Counted from the first letter of the stretch, positions 28,678 through 39,213 are shown. The stretch is DNA of 64,000 nucleotides from Poriferisphaera corsica (GCF_007747445.1 NZ_CP036425.1:1-64000); one strand, 5' to 3'. The notes: generated by a model not told the origin, from the sequence alone. Translations and numbers: made by a program.

Positions 28678-29037
28678 TTATGAGGAGACCCAGACCCAAG
28701 CTTCATCCATTTCATCTGATGTAAAGTGTTTTACTTCGCCGTGCATAATGAGGTCGGTTAGTTTGGCCATATGCGCTTGCCATTTCTTGTCACCGACCAT
28801 CGCAATACGCTTAAATTTTGACCAGTGTGATACGTCAAATTTCAGATCTTGAAACAACGCGGCAAAGCTAGCGCCTTCGTAATGCTTGAGATAGACAAGA
28901 ATACGTAATTCACCAGTATCTTCGATGAGTTGCTCGCAGATTGGGATAATACGGCGGTAGTCATCTGCATGTAGTTTGCCATCTATACTGAAGCCAATGG
29001 CATTATCGACGCCATCACGTTGAATTGGATCAATCAT
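28678..29037 (-). CDS. SpoIIAA-like (STAS/SEC14-type) protein
   Basis: A 119-residue soluble protein matching the SpoIIAA-like family (DUF3478-type, STAS fold): GFSIDGKLHADDYRRIIPI near the start, a central LRILVYLKHYEG strand and KRIAMVGDKKWQAHMAKL followed by VKHFTSDEMDEAWVWV at the end. The conserved C-terminal Trp ending is typical. These proteins are thought to bind lipid or act as small regulators, but their activity is not known. No signal peptide or membrane helix is present. Upstream and downstream genes give no clear functional link; the copy of the 127-bp repeat lies between its stop and the transporter gene. Confidence 0.85.
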   Translation of the reverse strand: MIDPIQRDGVDNAIGFSIDGKLHADDYRRIIPICEQLIEDTGELRILVYLKHYEGASFAALFQDLKFDVSHWSKFKRIAMVGDKKWQAHMAKLTDLIMHGEVKHFTSDEMDEAWVWVSS

Positions 29038-29163
29038 GGTTTACTCGCTTTCTATCAATGGGCACGACGAATCGTAGGATCGAAAAGCGCATGAATCCTA
29101 TTTTGCGATCGTTAATCCTATGGTGCTGATAATCTTATGATTAAGTTGTTTAGAAATGCGATT

Positions 29164-30291
29164 TTATTCAGACGGGTTAAGAGTGATATCGTAAACCGCT
29201 TCATATGCGCGGTGCATGGCTTGTTGTGTGAAGTTTTGGCGAAGATGTTCGTTGCCCGCTTGACCCATTCGAGATCGGAGCTTTTCAGATTGAAGTAATC
29301 TCAAGATGTGATTAGCCAATTGTTTGTGGTCTTGTCTGGGAGCAAGTAACCCGGTGGTATCGTGTTTGACGATTTCAGCGTTGCCGCCGACATCGGTCGC
29401 GGCGATTGGCTTATTTGCCGCACATGCTTCTAATAATGTGACACTGATGCCTTCACTTAGGCTCGATAGCGTGAATACATCCGCAGCAGCGAGCACTTGA
29501 TCAACGTCTTCACGGACACCTTCGAATTGAATGCGGTGCTTAATGCCCAATTCTTCTGCAAGTTGCTCCATGCGGGGTTTAAGCTCACCATCTCCGATCA
29601 AGATAAGTTTGGCATTGGGTTCTTGTTCCAGAACCTGCTTGAATGCGCGTATGCTGGTCTCATGATCTTTGACTGGGTGGAAACGAGCCACTTGCATAAT
29701 GACTAAGTCTTGAGGTTGCAGGTTCAGCTTATTACGTGCCTCAGATCGATTGCTGCCTGCGAATTGGTCGGGGTTTATGCCGTTATAGATCACATCAATG
29801 TGCTTGTAACGGATTCCCTCATTTTCGATCAAGGCGCGGCGAATGAATTGGCCTACTGCGGTGACCTGATCATGTTTTCTTAGCAAGAAACGATTGGCGA
29901 TTAAGCGTTTGGTACTTGCGATATCTGGATAGTTCCTGCCGTGCTCGGTGAAGATAATGGGCGGGGTGCTGCGAAATAGTCCTCGTGAGGCAGAAGCATA
30001 GAAGAAGGGGGTGTATTGATGAGCGTGGAGAAGATCGATTTTATGTTCTAGTGTGAGCTTGCGGATTTTCTTTGCAACACGCATGTCGATGCCCGGTTTG
30101 CGGCCAAGCTCAATGACTTCAAACCCTTCGCTTTGTAATTGCTCACCAAGTTGGCCGATTCCGTCGAGGCAAATAAAAGTGAACGCCCAGCGGTGCTTTA
30201 ACTCTCGCGCCAAGCCAGCAGCAAGCACCTCAGCTCCGGCAAATTGGAGCTGATGTAGCACGTGTCCGATTCTGGGTTTTCTCTCTCGCAT
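29164..30291 (-). CDS. Glycosyltransferase, GT4-type
   Basis: A 375-residue glycosyltransferase with two Rossmann-like domains (GT-B fold). The C-terminal nucleotide-sugar binding region holds the family's EGISVTLLEACAANKP block (the E-x7-E motif, about residues 285-300) after LILIGDGELKPRMEQLA, and GLLAPRQD follows. The N-terminal GHVLHQLQFAGAEVLAAGL contains the usual glycine-rich start. It transfers a sugar from an activated donor, probably for surface polysaccharide or glycolipid synthesis; donor and acceptor cannot be told. No other polysaccharide genes surround it. ATG 30291 is a plain start. Confidence 0.92.
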   Translation of the reverse strand: MRERKPRIGHVLHQLQFAGAEVLAAGLARELKHRWAFTFICLDGIGQLGEQLQSEGFEVIELGRKPGIDMRVAKKIRKLTLEHKIDLLHAHQYTPFFYASASRGLFRSTPPIIFTEHGRNYPDIASTKRLIANRFLLRKHDQVTAVGQFIRRALIENEGIRYKHIDVIYNGINPDQFAGSNRSEARNKLNLQPQDLVIMQVARFHPVKDHETSIRAFKQVLEQEPNAKLILIGDGELKPRMEQLAEELGIKHRIQFEGVREDVDQVLAAADVFTLSSLSEGISVTLLEACAANKPIAATDVGGNAEIVKHDTTGLLAPRQDHKQLANHILRLLQSEKLRSRMGQAGNEHLRQNFTQQAMHRAYEAVYDITLNPSE

Positions 30292-30543
30292 GAATTAAAT
30301 CATTGGGTTGTCTGCTCAGATGTTGTCACGAAAGTGACGTATCGCGTTTGAATGCAGGTAAATCCCACTAAGCAGTTGTATAAATAAACACGGATTCTTA
30401 CATAAGACCTGCATGTTGCTAATGGTATTATCGGTTACTTGTATGCGCTGACAAGACATATCTCACCGTTATATATGTACTTATCGGTATCCACGGATTG
30501 TGCACAGCTTTTTAAGTATTAGAATAACTAATGTTATGTTTTA

Positions 30544-30571
30544 TTGACATTAACAGAGCTAATGATATACT
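30544..30571 (+). promoter_or_regulatory. Promoter of the LysR gene
   Basis: TTGACA (30544-30549) and TATACT (30566-30571) are separated by 16 bases, close to the housekeeping sigma consensus. The start of transcription would fall at about 30578, one base before ATG 30579, so the messenger may have no leader. Confidence 0.6.
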
Positions 30572-30578
30572 TCTACTC

Positions 30579-31523
30579 ATGCAGACGTTGCGCTTGTTCT
30601 ATGATGTAGCACGCTGCCACAGCTTTTCACAAGCTGCAGCGATGCACAGTATTACCCAGTCTGCAGCCAGCCAGCGTATCAGCCAGCTGGAGAAGCGACT
30701 GGGGGTAGTGCTGATCGACCGCTCGGTGAGGCCGTTAGCCTTGACCGAGGCGGGACAGACATTCCTTGAAGGGTGTGCGGGGATTATTGACAAGTACGAC
30801 AAGCTGGCCGCTCAGGTGGCTCTAATTAAAGAGGACCCTGTCGGCACGGTGCGCGTTGCCTCGATTTACTCAGCAGGTATTGATCTGCTTGGGCGCATCG
30901 CAGATCAGTTTCATATTGAGCACCCACGGATCAACGTGGAGATTCAGTACACCAAGCCCGACGATGTTTATCGATTGGTTGAGGAGAATGAGGCTGACTT
31001 TGGCATATTGGCGTACCCGCAGAGCTGGCGAAAGCTAGGCATCATTCCGTTGCGTGACGAGATCATGGCTGTGGTTTGCAATCCGAAGCACCCGTTGGCT
31101 CAACTCAAAGAGGTTACCGCTGAGGTCTTAACGGCCTACAACATGGTGACATTCGATACTAATCTGCCCGTTGGACGTGCTCTGCACCGATACCTGCGAG
31201 AGCGGGGTGCGAGGCCTCGGATTGTTTCGACCTTTGATAACATTGATACGATAAAAAATGCGGTCGCGTTAACCGACGGCATTTCAATCCTACCAGGACG
31301 CACAGTTCTTCATGAAGTTGAAGCTGGCGTCCTCTCAACCATTCGCCTGCTGCCTCAAATGGTTCGACCGATGGGTGTGGTCTACCGGCGAAAACACAAA
31401 ACGCAAAGCGCATCCTTTGCCCCAGCTGTTCAGCAGTTCGTTGATTATCTGCTCGAACAGGCAGGGCCCGACAGTGATCCCGCCCATGAATGGATCGCAG
31501 ACAGCCAGCTTGCTGGCACATGA
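30579..31523 (+). CDS. LysR-family transcriptional regulator
   Basis: The N-terminal winged helix-turn-helix (MQTLRLFYDVARCHSFSQAA...QSAASQRISQLEKRLG) is typical of LysR regulators, and the rest matches the substrate-binding fold (VRVASIYSAGIDLLGRIAD; DFGILAYPQSWRKLG). It is 314 residues from ATG 30579; an upstream in-frame ATG (30531) would place the -35 and -10 hexamers inside the gene and is rejected. LysR proteins usually bind a small metabolite and activate a neighbouring gene. The gltB-gltD pair starts 217 bases downstream on the same strand, so a role in glutamate synthesis control is plausible by position, although GltC-type regulators are usually divergent. Composition is less G-biased than the upstream operon. 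Confidence 0.92.
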   Translation: MQTLRLFYDVARCHSFSQAAAMHSITQSAASQRISQLEKRLGVVLIDRSVRPLALTEAGQTFLEGCAGIIDKYDKLAAQVALIKEDPVGTVRVASIYSAGIDLLGRIADQFHIEHPRINVEIQYTKPDDVYRLVEENEADFGILAYPQSWRKLGIIPLRDEIMAVVCNPKHPLAQLKEVTAEVLTAYNMVTFDTNLPVGRALHRYLRERGARPRIVSTFDNIDTIKNAVALTDGISILPGRTVLHEVEAGVLSTIRLLPQMVRPMGVVYRRKHKTQSASFAPAVQQFVDYLLEQAGPDSDPAHEWIADSQLAGT

Positions 31524-31740
31524 CATTGTGATCGACGGACCGATTCATAGCTGACGTTTTGCCGCCCTAACCGAACACGATTCGGCAGGGCTTTATCTCC
31601 AACTGTCAGCAACGCAATCACTCAGCCAACTCATGATTCAATAATCGGCTCATAGATTTGCTTATTCAGTACCCCGTGCACGACTCGCACTAACGTATCT
31701 ATATAGATGCAGGGATGGAACGATGAAGAAGGAATGGGAC

Positions 31741-34700
31741 ATGGAATATCTTGAACAACAGCCGATCGGCTTCCCAGAAAAGCAGGGTCTATACGACCCA
31801 GCCAATGAACAAGACTCATGTGGTGTGGGTTTCATTGCTCAGCTTAAAGGCAAAGCCTCGCACGATATCGTAATCGATGCCCTTGAAATGCTTCACCGCA
31901 TGGACCACCGCGGTGCTTGTGGTTGCGAACCTAACACCGGTGACGGTGCTGGCATTCTCACTGCTATCCCACACGCACTATTCAATCGTGAATACAAGCA
32001 GGCGGCAGGCAAAGATCTCCCCGCACCCGGTCACTATGCAGTCGGTATGTTCTTCCTCCCACAAGACGAAGAAAACCGTGCGGCTTGTAAGAAGATCGTT
32101 GAGAAATATATCGCTGAGCATAACCAGACGCTTCTCGGCTGGCGTGCTGTACCCATTTCTGCAGACAACGCAGACATCGGCCCGTCCGCTCGCAAGACCG
32201 AGCCATTTGTCGAACAGGTTTTCATCGGCGCATCCACCGGTGAGTTCGGTGCTGACTGCGATCATGATCAAAATGCATTCGAGCGTGAACTCTACACCAT
32301 CCGTAAACAAGCTTTCCACGACATCAAGAAAGCGGGCGTTGACGATGGCATGTTCTATGTCCCATCGCTCTCATCCAAGATCATCACCTACAAAGGTCAG
32401 CTCACCAGCTACCAGGTACCTCAATACTACGCAGACTTGCGTGACCCTGACTACACCTCGCATCTAGCGATGGTGCACTCACGTTTCTCAACCAATACTT
32501 TCCCATCATGGGATCGTGCTCAGCCGCTCCGCTGGATGAGTCACAACGGTGAAATTAATACGCTTCGTGGTAACTCCAATTGGACTAAAGCGCGTCAAGG
32601 TCTCATGAAGTCCGAACTCTTCGGCGAGAACCTCGACTTGCTTATGCCGGTCATCGACCCGACGACTTCTGACTCCGGCACATTTGATAACGTACTTGAG
32701 CTTTTGATCCTGTCTGGCCGTTCACTCCCAGAAGCGGTCATGATGATGATCCCTGAAGCTTGGGAAAATCACGAGTCGATGTCACCATCCAAGCGGGCCT
32801 TCTACGAGTTCCACGCCAACCTCATGGAAGCATGGGACGGCCCAGCCTCTGTCGTCTTTACAGACGGCACCTACATCGGCGCTACCCTCGACCGTAACGG
32901 TCTACGTCCTTCACGCTATTACGTCACCAAAGACGATCGCGTCGTCATGGCCTCCGAAGTCGGTGTTGTGCCAGATATCCCAACCGATCAAGTGGTTGCG
33001 AAAGGTCGTCTCCAGCCCGGTAAGATGTTCCTCGTGAACTTCAATGAAGGCCGCATTATTGCTGACGAAGAGCTTAAGTCTCAGATCGCAACCACTCGCC
33101 CTTATGGCCAGTGGCTTCAAGATCAGCGCATCGAGCTTTCATCTATCCCCGGCACAGATCGTGATCTCGACGTTAACCGTGTTGGACAAGATGAAATCCT
33201 TGAAAAACTTCAAGCCTTCGGCTACACAACCGAGCATCTCAACATGCTCCTTCGCCCCATGTGTCTCGATGGTAAAGACCCCATTGGCTCTATGGGTAAC
33301 GACACCGCGCTTGCCGTTCTTTCCGACAAGCCGCGTCTATCCTATGAATACTTCAAGCAACTTTTCGCTCAGGTCACCAATCCGCCGATCGACTCGATCC
33401 GCGAAGAAATCATCATGTCCCTCCAGACCTTCGTAGGTCCGGAAGGCAATGTGCTTGATACGACTGAAAAGCAAGCTCATCGCATTCACCTTCCACAGCC
33501 GATCCTGTCTAATGCAGAGTTAGATGCGTTGAAAGATGTGGATCATCGTGGTTTCAAAGCGAAAACAATCGACATAACTTTCCACGTTGCTTCCAGCGAC
33601 GAGGAAAACACCGCAAATATGGTTGCCGCAATTGATCGTATTTGTGAAGAAGCACGTCAAGCGATTGCAGACGGCTATCAACTTATTGTTCTCTCTGATC
33701 GTGCGACTAGCCATGACCGTGTGCCCATCAGCTCTCTGATCGCTGGCGGAGCGGTTCATCATCACTTGGTCAACCACCAACAACGTACACAGGTTGGCAT
33801 CGTGCTCGAATCCGGTGAGGCTCGTGAAGTACACCACTTCTGTCTCCTCATCGGTTACGGTGTCGACGCCATCAACCCATACATGGCCTTCGAAGCCATC
33901 TTCAAAATGCGTGATGAAGGTTTCATCGATCCCGATGCACTCACTGCTGAAAAAGCGGTCGCCAACTACATCAAAGCAGTCGGCACCGGCATCCTCAAAG
34001 TCATGTCCAAGATGGGCATCTCCACCGTTGCTTCCTATAAAGGTGCTCAGATCTTCGAAGCCATCGGTCTACACGACGAAGTCATCACTCGCTGTTTCAA
34101 CGGCACAGCCTCTCGCCTCCAAGGTGCAGGCTTTGACATTATCGCAGCCGAATCCAAACGTCGTCACGCACTCGGCTTCCCACGACAGAAAACCGTTAAG
34201 CTCCCCACTCTTCCTAACCCCGGTGACTACCACTGGCGGGCCGGCGGTGAGAAGCACCTCTTCAACCCACAATCAATCGCGAATCTTCAAGCAGCTGGGC
34301 GGACAAACTCGCGTAAGGCCTACGAAGATTACGCTGTCATGATGAACGATGATGCGAAGACCCGTTCAACCTTGCGTGGCCTCTTCAAGTTCAAGTTCGA
34401 TCAATGCAACGAAATCCCTATCGACGAAGTGCAACCCGCACAGGAAATCGTCAAACGTTTCCGTACCGGCGCGATGTCCATGGGCTCACTTTCTAAAGAA
34501 GCTCACGAAACACTTGCTGTTGCTATGAACCGTATCGGCGCCCGATCAAATTCTGGCGAAGGCGGCGAGGATATCGCTCGCTTCAAGCCATCACCCGATG
34601 GTGACCTTCGTCGTTCTGCTATCAAGCAGATCGCCTCAGGCCGCTTCGGTGTCACTTCTCACTATCTCTCCAATGCGGATGTCCTTCAGATCAAAATCGC

Positions 34701-36372
34701 CCAAGGTGCTAAGCCCGGCGAAGGTGGTCAGCTCCCCGGCTTCAAAGTCGATCAAGCCATCGCCTCACTCCGCTACTCCACCCCAGGCGTCGGCCTCATC
34801 TCCCCACCACCTCACCACGACATCTACTCCATCGAAGACCTTGCGCAGCTCATCTACGACCTCAAAAACTCAAATCCATATGCTGACGTTTCCGTCAAGC
34901 TCGTCTCCGAAGTCGGTGTCGGCACAATCGCCGCTGGTGTTTCCAAAGCACACGCTGACCACATCCTCATTTCCGGCCACGACGGCGGTACCGGTGCTTC
35001 ACCGCTTACCTCCATCAAACATGCCGGTCTCCCATGGGAACTTGGTCTCGCAGAAACTCATCAAACGCTCGTGCTCAACGACCTCCGCTCGCGTGTCCGT
35101 CTCGAAACTGACGGCGGCCTCAAGACCGGTCGTGATGTCATCATCGCTGCCATGCTCGGTGCTGAAGAGTACGGTTTCTCAACCGCACCACTCATCACAC
35201 TCGGCTGCATCATGATGCGAAAGTGTCACCTCAACACCTGCCCTGTCGGTATCTGTACGCAAGACAAAACATTGCGTAAGAAATTCAAAGGCACACCCGA
35301 AAACGTCATCAACTTCCTCTTCCTCGTTGCCGAGGAAGCACGTGAAGTCATGGCCAAGCTCGGCATTCGCACCATCGATGAACTCATCGGCCAAGTCCAG
35401 CTTCTCGACACACGAGATGCCGTCGATCACTGGAAAGCAGATGGCCTCGATCTCACACCAATCCTCACACCCGCAAACAAGCCACACGACAACGTCGGGA
35501 TCCGCAAACTTGTCCAACAAGATCACGCTCTTGAAGAAGTACTCGATCGTGAACTGATCAAGCAAGCCATGCCTGCGCTCAAGAAAGCTCAGTCCGTTAC
35601 TTTCGATCTGCCAATCGAGAACATCAACCGTACCGCCGGTGCCATGCTCTCCAACCAGGTTTCTCGTAAGTACGAAGCAGCCGGCCTGCCAGCCGACACA
35701 ATTACCGTGAACTTTAATGGTTCAGCCGGTCAGTCTTTCGGTGCGTTCCTCGCACCAGGCATCACCTTCAACCTCGAAGGCGACGCCAACGACTACGTCG
35801 GCAAGGGCCTCTCAGGCGGACGTGTTGCTATCTTCCCACCGAAGAATGCAACCTTCCAAGCTGAAGACAACATCATTGCCGGCAACGTCTGCCTTTATGG
35901 TGCAACCTCAGGTGAAGCATACTTCCGCGGCGTAGCCGCCGAACGTTTCTGTGTCCGTAACTCAGGCGCCAAAACCGTCATCGAAGGTGTCGGCGACCAC
36001 GGTTGCGAATACATGACCGGTGGCCGCACCGTCATCCTCGGCCCAACAGGCCGTAACTTTGCCGCAGGCATGTCAGGCGGGATCGCATACATCTACGACC
36101 CCGAAAATAACTTCCTGCATAACTGCAATCTCGGCATGGTCGAGCTTGAAAAACTCGATCAACCCGAAGACCAGTCCGAAGTCCGAACCCTCATCGAAAA
36201 TCATCTCAAGTACACCGGCTCACCGGTCGCTGAGAAGATCCTTAACGATTGGGACAACGCTACCGCAAACTTCGTCAAAGTCATGCCCATCGACTACAAG
36301 CGAGTTCTTAAAGAACAAAAACTCGCCGCAGTCGCCACAGCAGCCCACGACGATATGCCCAGTTACGGATAA
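31741..36372 (+). CDS. gltB: Glutamate synthase, large subunit
   Basis: GltB moves the amide nitrogen of glutamine to 2-oxoglutarate with electrons from GltD, making two glutamates. The 1543-residue protein contains in order: a class II glutamine amidotransferase domain whose catalytic Cys follows NEQDS (CGVGFIAQLKG), the central domain, the FMN-binding synthase domain with GHDGGTGASP, the 3Fe-4S ligands in MRKCHLNTCPVGICT, and the C-terminal beta-helix with repeated glycine patterns. I start it at ATG 31741, with AAGGA seven bases upstream; ATG 31723 gives six more residues. The upstream gap contains a palindrome ATCTATATAGAT. It is co-directional with gltD, 123 bases ahead of it. Confidence 0.97.
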   Translation: MEYLEQQPIGFPEKQGLYDPANEQDSCGVGFIAQLKGKASHDIVIDALEMLHRMDHRGACGCEPNTGDGAGILTAIPHALFNREYKQAAGKDLPAPGHYAVGMFFLPQDEENRAACKKIVEKYIAEHNQTLLGWRAVPISADNADIGPSARKTEPFVEQVFIGASTGEFGADCDHDQNAFERELYTIRKQAFHDIKKAGVDDGMFYVPSLSSKIITYKGQLTSYQVPQYYADLRDPDYTSHLAMVHSRFSTNTFPSWDRAQPLRWMSHNGEINTLRGNSNWTKARQGLMKSELFGENLDLLMPVIDPTTSDSGTFDNVLELLILSGRSLPEAVMMMIPEAWENHESMSPSKRAFYEFHANLMEAWDGPASVVFTDGTYIGATLDRNGLRPSRYYVTKDDRVVMASEVGVVPDIPTDQVVAKGRLQPGKMFLVNFNEGRIIADEELKSQIATTRPYGQWLQDQRIELSSIPGTDRDLDVNRVGQDEILEKLQAFGYTTEHLNMLLRPMCLDGKDPIGSMGNDTALAVLSDKPRLSYEYFKQLFAQVTNPPIDSIREEIIMSLQTFVGPEGNVLDTTEKQAHRIHLPQPILSNAELDALKDVDHRGFKAKTIDITFHVASSDEENTANMVAAIDRICEEARQAIADGYQLIVLSDRATSHDRVPISSLIAGGAVHHHLVNHQQRTQVGIVLESGEAREVHHFCLLIGYGVDAINPYMAFEAIFKMRDEGFIDPDALTAEKAVANYIKAVGTGILKVMSKMGISTVASYKGAQIFEAIGLHDEVITRCFNGTASRLQGAGFDIIAAESKRRHALGFPRQKTVKLPTLPNPGDYHWRAGGEKHLFNPQSIANLQAAGRTNSRKAYEDYAVMMNDDAKTRSTLRGLFKFKFDQCNEIPIDEVQPAQEIVKRFRTGAMSMGSLSKEAHETLAVAMNRIGARSNSGEGGEDIARFKPSPDGDLRRSAIKQIASGRFGVTSHYLSNADVLQIKIAQGAKPGEGGQLPGFKVDQAIASLRYSTPGVGLISPPPHHDIYSIEDLAQLIYDLKNSNPYADVSVKLVSEVGVGTIAAGVSKAHADHILISGHDGGTGASPLTSIKHAGLPWELGLAETHQTLVLNDLRSRVRLETDGGLKTGRDVIIAAMLGAEEYGFSTAPLITLGCIMMRKCHLNTCPVGICTQDKTLRKKFKGTPENVINFLFLVAEEAREVMAKLGIRTIDELIGQVQLLDTRDAVDHWKADGLDLTPILTPANKPHDNVGIRKLVQQDHALEEVLDRELIKQAMPALKKAQSVTFDLPIENINRTAGAMLSNQVSRKYEAAGLPADTITVNFNGSAGQSFGAFLAPGITFNLEGDANDYVGKGLSGGRVAIFPPKNATFQAEDNIIAGNVCLYGATSGEAYFRGVAAERFCVRNSGAKTVIEGVGDHGCEYMTGGRTVILGPTGRNFAAGMSGGIAYIYDPENNFLHNCNLGMVELEKLDQPEDQSEVRTLIENHLKYTGSPVAEKILNDWDNATANFVKVMPIDYKRVLKEQKLAAVATAAHDDMPSYG

Positions 36373-36391
36373 GGCTAATCATCGATTAGCC
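36373..36391 (+). other. Hairpin after gltB stop
   Basis: GGCTAATC (36373-36380) pairs with GATTAGCC (36384-36391) around a three-base loop, directly after the gltB stop codon. There is no T-run, so it is not a standard terminator; it may stabilise or process the gltB-gltD message. A related sequence, GGCTAA...TTAGCC, spans 38041-38059 at the gltD stop. Confidence 0.55.
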
Positions 36392-36495
36392 CTCCCGTCA
36401 ACACATGCTTTCAACTACGACCCGGACTGACGAATTAAAACAAAACTGCCTCCATCTGGGCATCAAATCAGATGGTAAATAAGAAGAGGTGAACA

Positions 36496-38046
36496 ATGGG
36501 TAAGCCAACAGGATTCATGGAATACAAGCGTAAGCCGATGTCAAACCGCGCAGCCGATGTGCGCATTAAAGACTTCGACGAAATCCACGAACACGCGAAC
36601 ACCGACAAGCTCAAAACCCAAGGCGCTCGCTGCATGGACTGCGGCGTCCCCTTCTGCCAATCCGATACAGGTTGCCCAATCGATAACCTGATCCCCGAGT
36701 GGAACGACCTTGTCTACCACGAAGAATGGCGTGAAGCCCTTGACCGTCTACACAAAACCAACAACTTCCCCGAATTCACCGGCCGCGTCTGCCCCGCTCC
36801 TTGTGAAGGCTCCTGCTGCCTCGGTGTCATCGAACCACCCGTGACCATCAAGTCCATCGAGTGCGCTATCATCGATCGTGGCTACGAAGAAGGTTGGATC
36901 AAACCTCAACCCCCACAATCACGCACCGATAAAACCATTGCCATCATCGGCTCAGGCCCTGCGGGTCTCGCCGCAGCCGACCAACTCAACAAAGCCGGCC
37001 ACACCGTCACCGTCTATGAACGCCATGACCGCCCAGGCGGCCTGCTCATGTATGGCATCCCTAACATGAAGTTAGACAAGAACTACGTTCAGCGACGCAT
37101 CGATCTCATGATCGAAGAAGGTGTCACATTCATTACCAACGCATTTGTTGGCGGTTCACCCCAGCTCAAAGCCGGTGCTGTGGACAACGATGAAAATACA
37201 CAGTTCATCGACATCAACGACCTTCGTGGTGATTTCGACGCAGTTCTCCTCGCAACCGGCTCAACCACCGCACGCGATCTCCCAGCTCCTGGCCGCGAAC
37301 TCAACGGCGTACACTTTGCCATGGAGTTCCTACACCAAAACACAAAATCCCTCCTCGACTCAAACCTTGAGGACGGCAAATATATCTCCGCGAAAGATAA
37401 GGACGTGATCGTCATCGGTGGCGGCGACACAGGCACCGACTGTATCGGTACTTCCATCCGTCACGGTGCGACCTCAGTCGTGAACTTTGAACTGTTGCCC
37501 AAACCTCCTCAGGAACGTGCAGCCGACAACCCGTGGCCACAATGGCCCCGCATCCTCCGCACGGACTACGGCCACGAAGAAGCCATCGACACCTACGGCG
37601 ACGATCCACGTGAATACCAGATCCTTACTAAAGAATTCGTTGGTGACGACGAAGGCAACCTCACCGGCGTTAAAACCGTTCGCGTCTACTGGCGTAAAGA
37701 TCAAAACGGCCAATGGCAGATGACCGAAGTCACCGGCTCTGAGCAAATCTACAAAGCCGATCTCTGCTTCCTCGCTATGGGTTTCACCGGCCCCGAGAAA
37801 ATCCTCGCCGAAAAGCTTGGCCTCGAAACCGACAACCGTTCAAACTTCAAAGCGGAGCACGGCGAATACGCCACCAACGTCGAAGGCCTCTTCGCCGCAG
37901 GTGACTGCCGTCGTGGTCAATCGCTTGTCGTCTGGGCTATCAATGAAGGCCGCGGCGCCGCCCGTAAGATCGACGAATACCTCACCGGTGCTTCCGAGCT
38001 TCCCGCTCCAGACGTCGAAACACAATTCGCCTCAACCGCAGGCTAA
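36496..38046 (+). CDS. gltD: Glutamate synthase, small subunit
   Basis: GltD supplies electrons from NADPH through FAD and iron-sulfur centres to GltB. The 516-residue protein begins with the cysteine-rich region [10 protein letters not shown]...[12 protein letters not shown] (4Fe-4S ligands), followed by the FAD-binding [19 protein letters not shown] (about residue 150) and the NADPH-binding [11 protein letters not shown] (about residue 305). Length matches the family. ATG 36496 has AAGAGGTG upstream with good spacing. A terminator follows, so the LysR-gltB-gltD region forms a self-contained block. Confidence 0.97.
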   Translation: MGKPTGFMEYKRKPMSNRAADVRIKDFDEIHEHANTDKLKTQGARCMDCGVPFCQSDTGCPIDNLIPEWNDLVYHEEWREALDRLHKTNNFPEFTGRVCPAPCEGSCCLGVIEPPVTIKSIECAIIDRGYEEGWIKPQPPQSRTDKTIAIIGSGPAGLAAADQLNKAGHTVTVYERHDRPGGLLMYGIPNMKLDKNYVQRRIDLMIEEGVTFITNAFVGGSPQLKAGAVDNDENTQFIDINDLRGDFDAVLLATGSTTARDLPAPGRELNGVHFAMEFLHQNTKSLLDSNLEDGKYISAKDKDVIVIGGGDTGTDCIGTSIRHGATSVVNFELLPKPPQERAADNPWPQWPRILRTDYGHEEAIDTYGDDPREYQILTKEFVGDDEGNLTGVKTVRVYWRKDQNGQWQMTEVTGSEQIYKADLCFLAMGFTGPEKILAEKLGLETDNRSNFKAEHGEYATNVEGLFAAGDCRRGQSLVVWAINEGRGAARKIDEYLTGASELPAPDVETQFASTAG

Positions 38047-38081
38047 TCACCCGTTAGCCACTAAACACAACCAAACAAAGG

Positions 38082-38105
38082 CCCATGCACTTCGCATGGG
38101 TCTTT
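38082..38105 (+). terminator. Intrinsic terminator after gltD
   Basis: CCCATGC (38082-38088) pairs with GCATGGG (38094-38100) with a five-base loop ACTTC, followed by TCTTTT. Confidence 0.85.
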
Positions 38106-38273
38106 TCATTATTTGAACCAGTTGTATGCATATTTATAAAACTAATATGTAAATGTAAACAAGCAGACCAGCTACATTTTTCATTCCATCTCATAATCAT
38201 CCTGCTAATTAACCGGTTGGTATTTACAGAAAAGATTCTAGACCTGATCACCGTTTATTTATAGTATCCATCC

Positions 38274-39212
38274 ATGGACTACGCCCGTTTGCATTCCTCA
38301 TACACTTTCATCATTTTGTTCGCTGCCCTCTTTGGCTACTTCCTCCTCCCCATCGAAATCTACCAATCGACACGCGACTTCATTCCGCTCATGCTCGCAC
38401 TTGTTATGCTTGGCATGGGCCTCACCATAACTCCTCACCAACTCAAAGCACTACGTTCAGCTGGCCTCTTTCTCATTCTCGGCATCATCCTTCAATACAC
38501 CATCATGCCTCTTACCGCATTCGCCATTGCTAAAATCCTCAACCTTCCTCCACTTCTCATTCTTGGCATCATCCTTGTTGGTTCTTCACCCGGCGGCACA
38601 GCCTCAAATGTCATCACCTATCTTGCCCGTGGTGATGTCGCGCTCTCCATCACCCTCACCACAGCCTCCACACTCCTCGCCCCGCTACTCACACCTCTTT
38701 GGGTATATCTATTGGCATCTCAATGGATCCCCATCGCACCGGCGCCGTTGTTTATCACCATCACTAAAATTATCCTTGTCCCCGTCATTCTCGGCATCCT
38801 CATCAGAATTTATTGGCATCCATCTAAGCGAATATTAAATCAATTTCTTCCAGTTTTTTCTATGCTAATTATCGCGATCATCGTCGCCGTCGTTGTTGGC
38901 TTGAATCGCACGACGATCCTTTCCTCATATCTCATATTCATCGCTGTTGCCATTCAATTCACCATCGGCCTAACCGCTGGTTACTTCAGCTCAAACTTCA
39001 TCCAATCCAAACAAAGCCGCGCAAAAAACAAACCGCGCTCTCGCGCCGTCGCTATCGAAGTAGCTATGCAAAACTCCGGCCTCGCCGTTGCTCTTGCCCT
39101 TGCACATTTCGACCCACTCGCCGCCGTACCCGGCGCAATTTATTCGATCTTCCACAACATTGCAGGCGTTATACTCGCCTCATATTGGCATAGCCAACCT
39201 TCCAAGACATAA
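38274..39212 (+). CDS. Bile acid:sodium symporter family (BASS) transporter
   Basis: A 312-residue membrane protein with about nine to ten hydrophobic segments. MLALVMLGMGLTITPHQL (about residues 40-60) and LVGSSPGGTASNVITYLARGD (about residues 104-124) carry the BASS family patterns, including the substrate/sodium-binding GGTASN motif. QNSGLAVALALAHF near the end is also conserved in the family. In bacteria, BASS proteins move organic anions such as pantoate or 2-keto acids with sodium; the substrate here is unknown. It follows the gltBD terminator and faces a convergent gene whose stop is two bases away. Confidence 0.92.
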   Translation: MDYARLHSSYTFIILFAALFGYFLLPIEIYQSTRDFIPLMLALVMLGMGLTITPHQLKALRSAGLFLILGIILQYTIMPLTAFAIAKILNLPPLLILGIILVGSSPGGTASNVITYLARGDVALSITLTTASTLLAPLLTPLWVYLLASQWIPIAPAPLFITITKIILVPVILGILIRIYWHPSKRILNQFLPVFSMLIIAIIVAVVVGLNRTTILSSYLIFIAVAIQFTIGLTAGYFSSNFIQSKQSRAKNKPRSRAVAIEVAMQNSGLAVALALAHFDPLAAVPGAIYSIFHNIAGVILASYWHSQPSKT

Positions 39213-39213
39213 T

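Noticed and set aside
30531-30578. Upstream ATG (30531) as the LysR start
   Set aside because: It would place the -35 and -10 hexamers within the coding region and add residues not typical of LysR N-termini.
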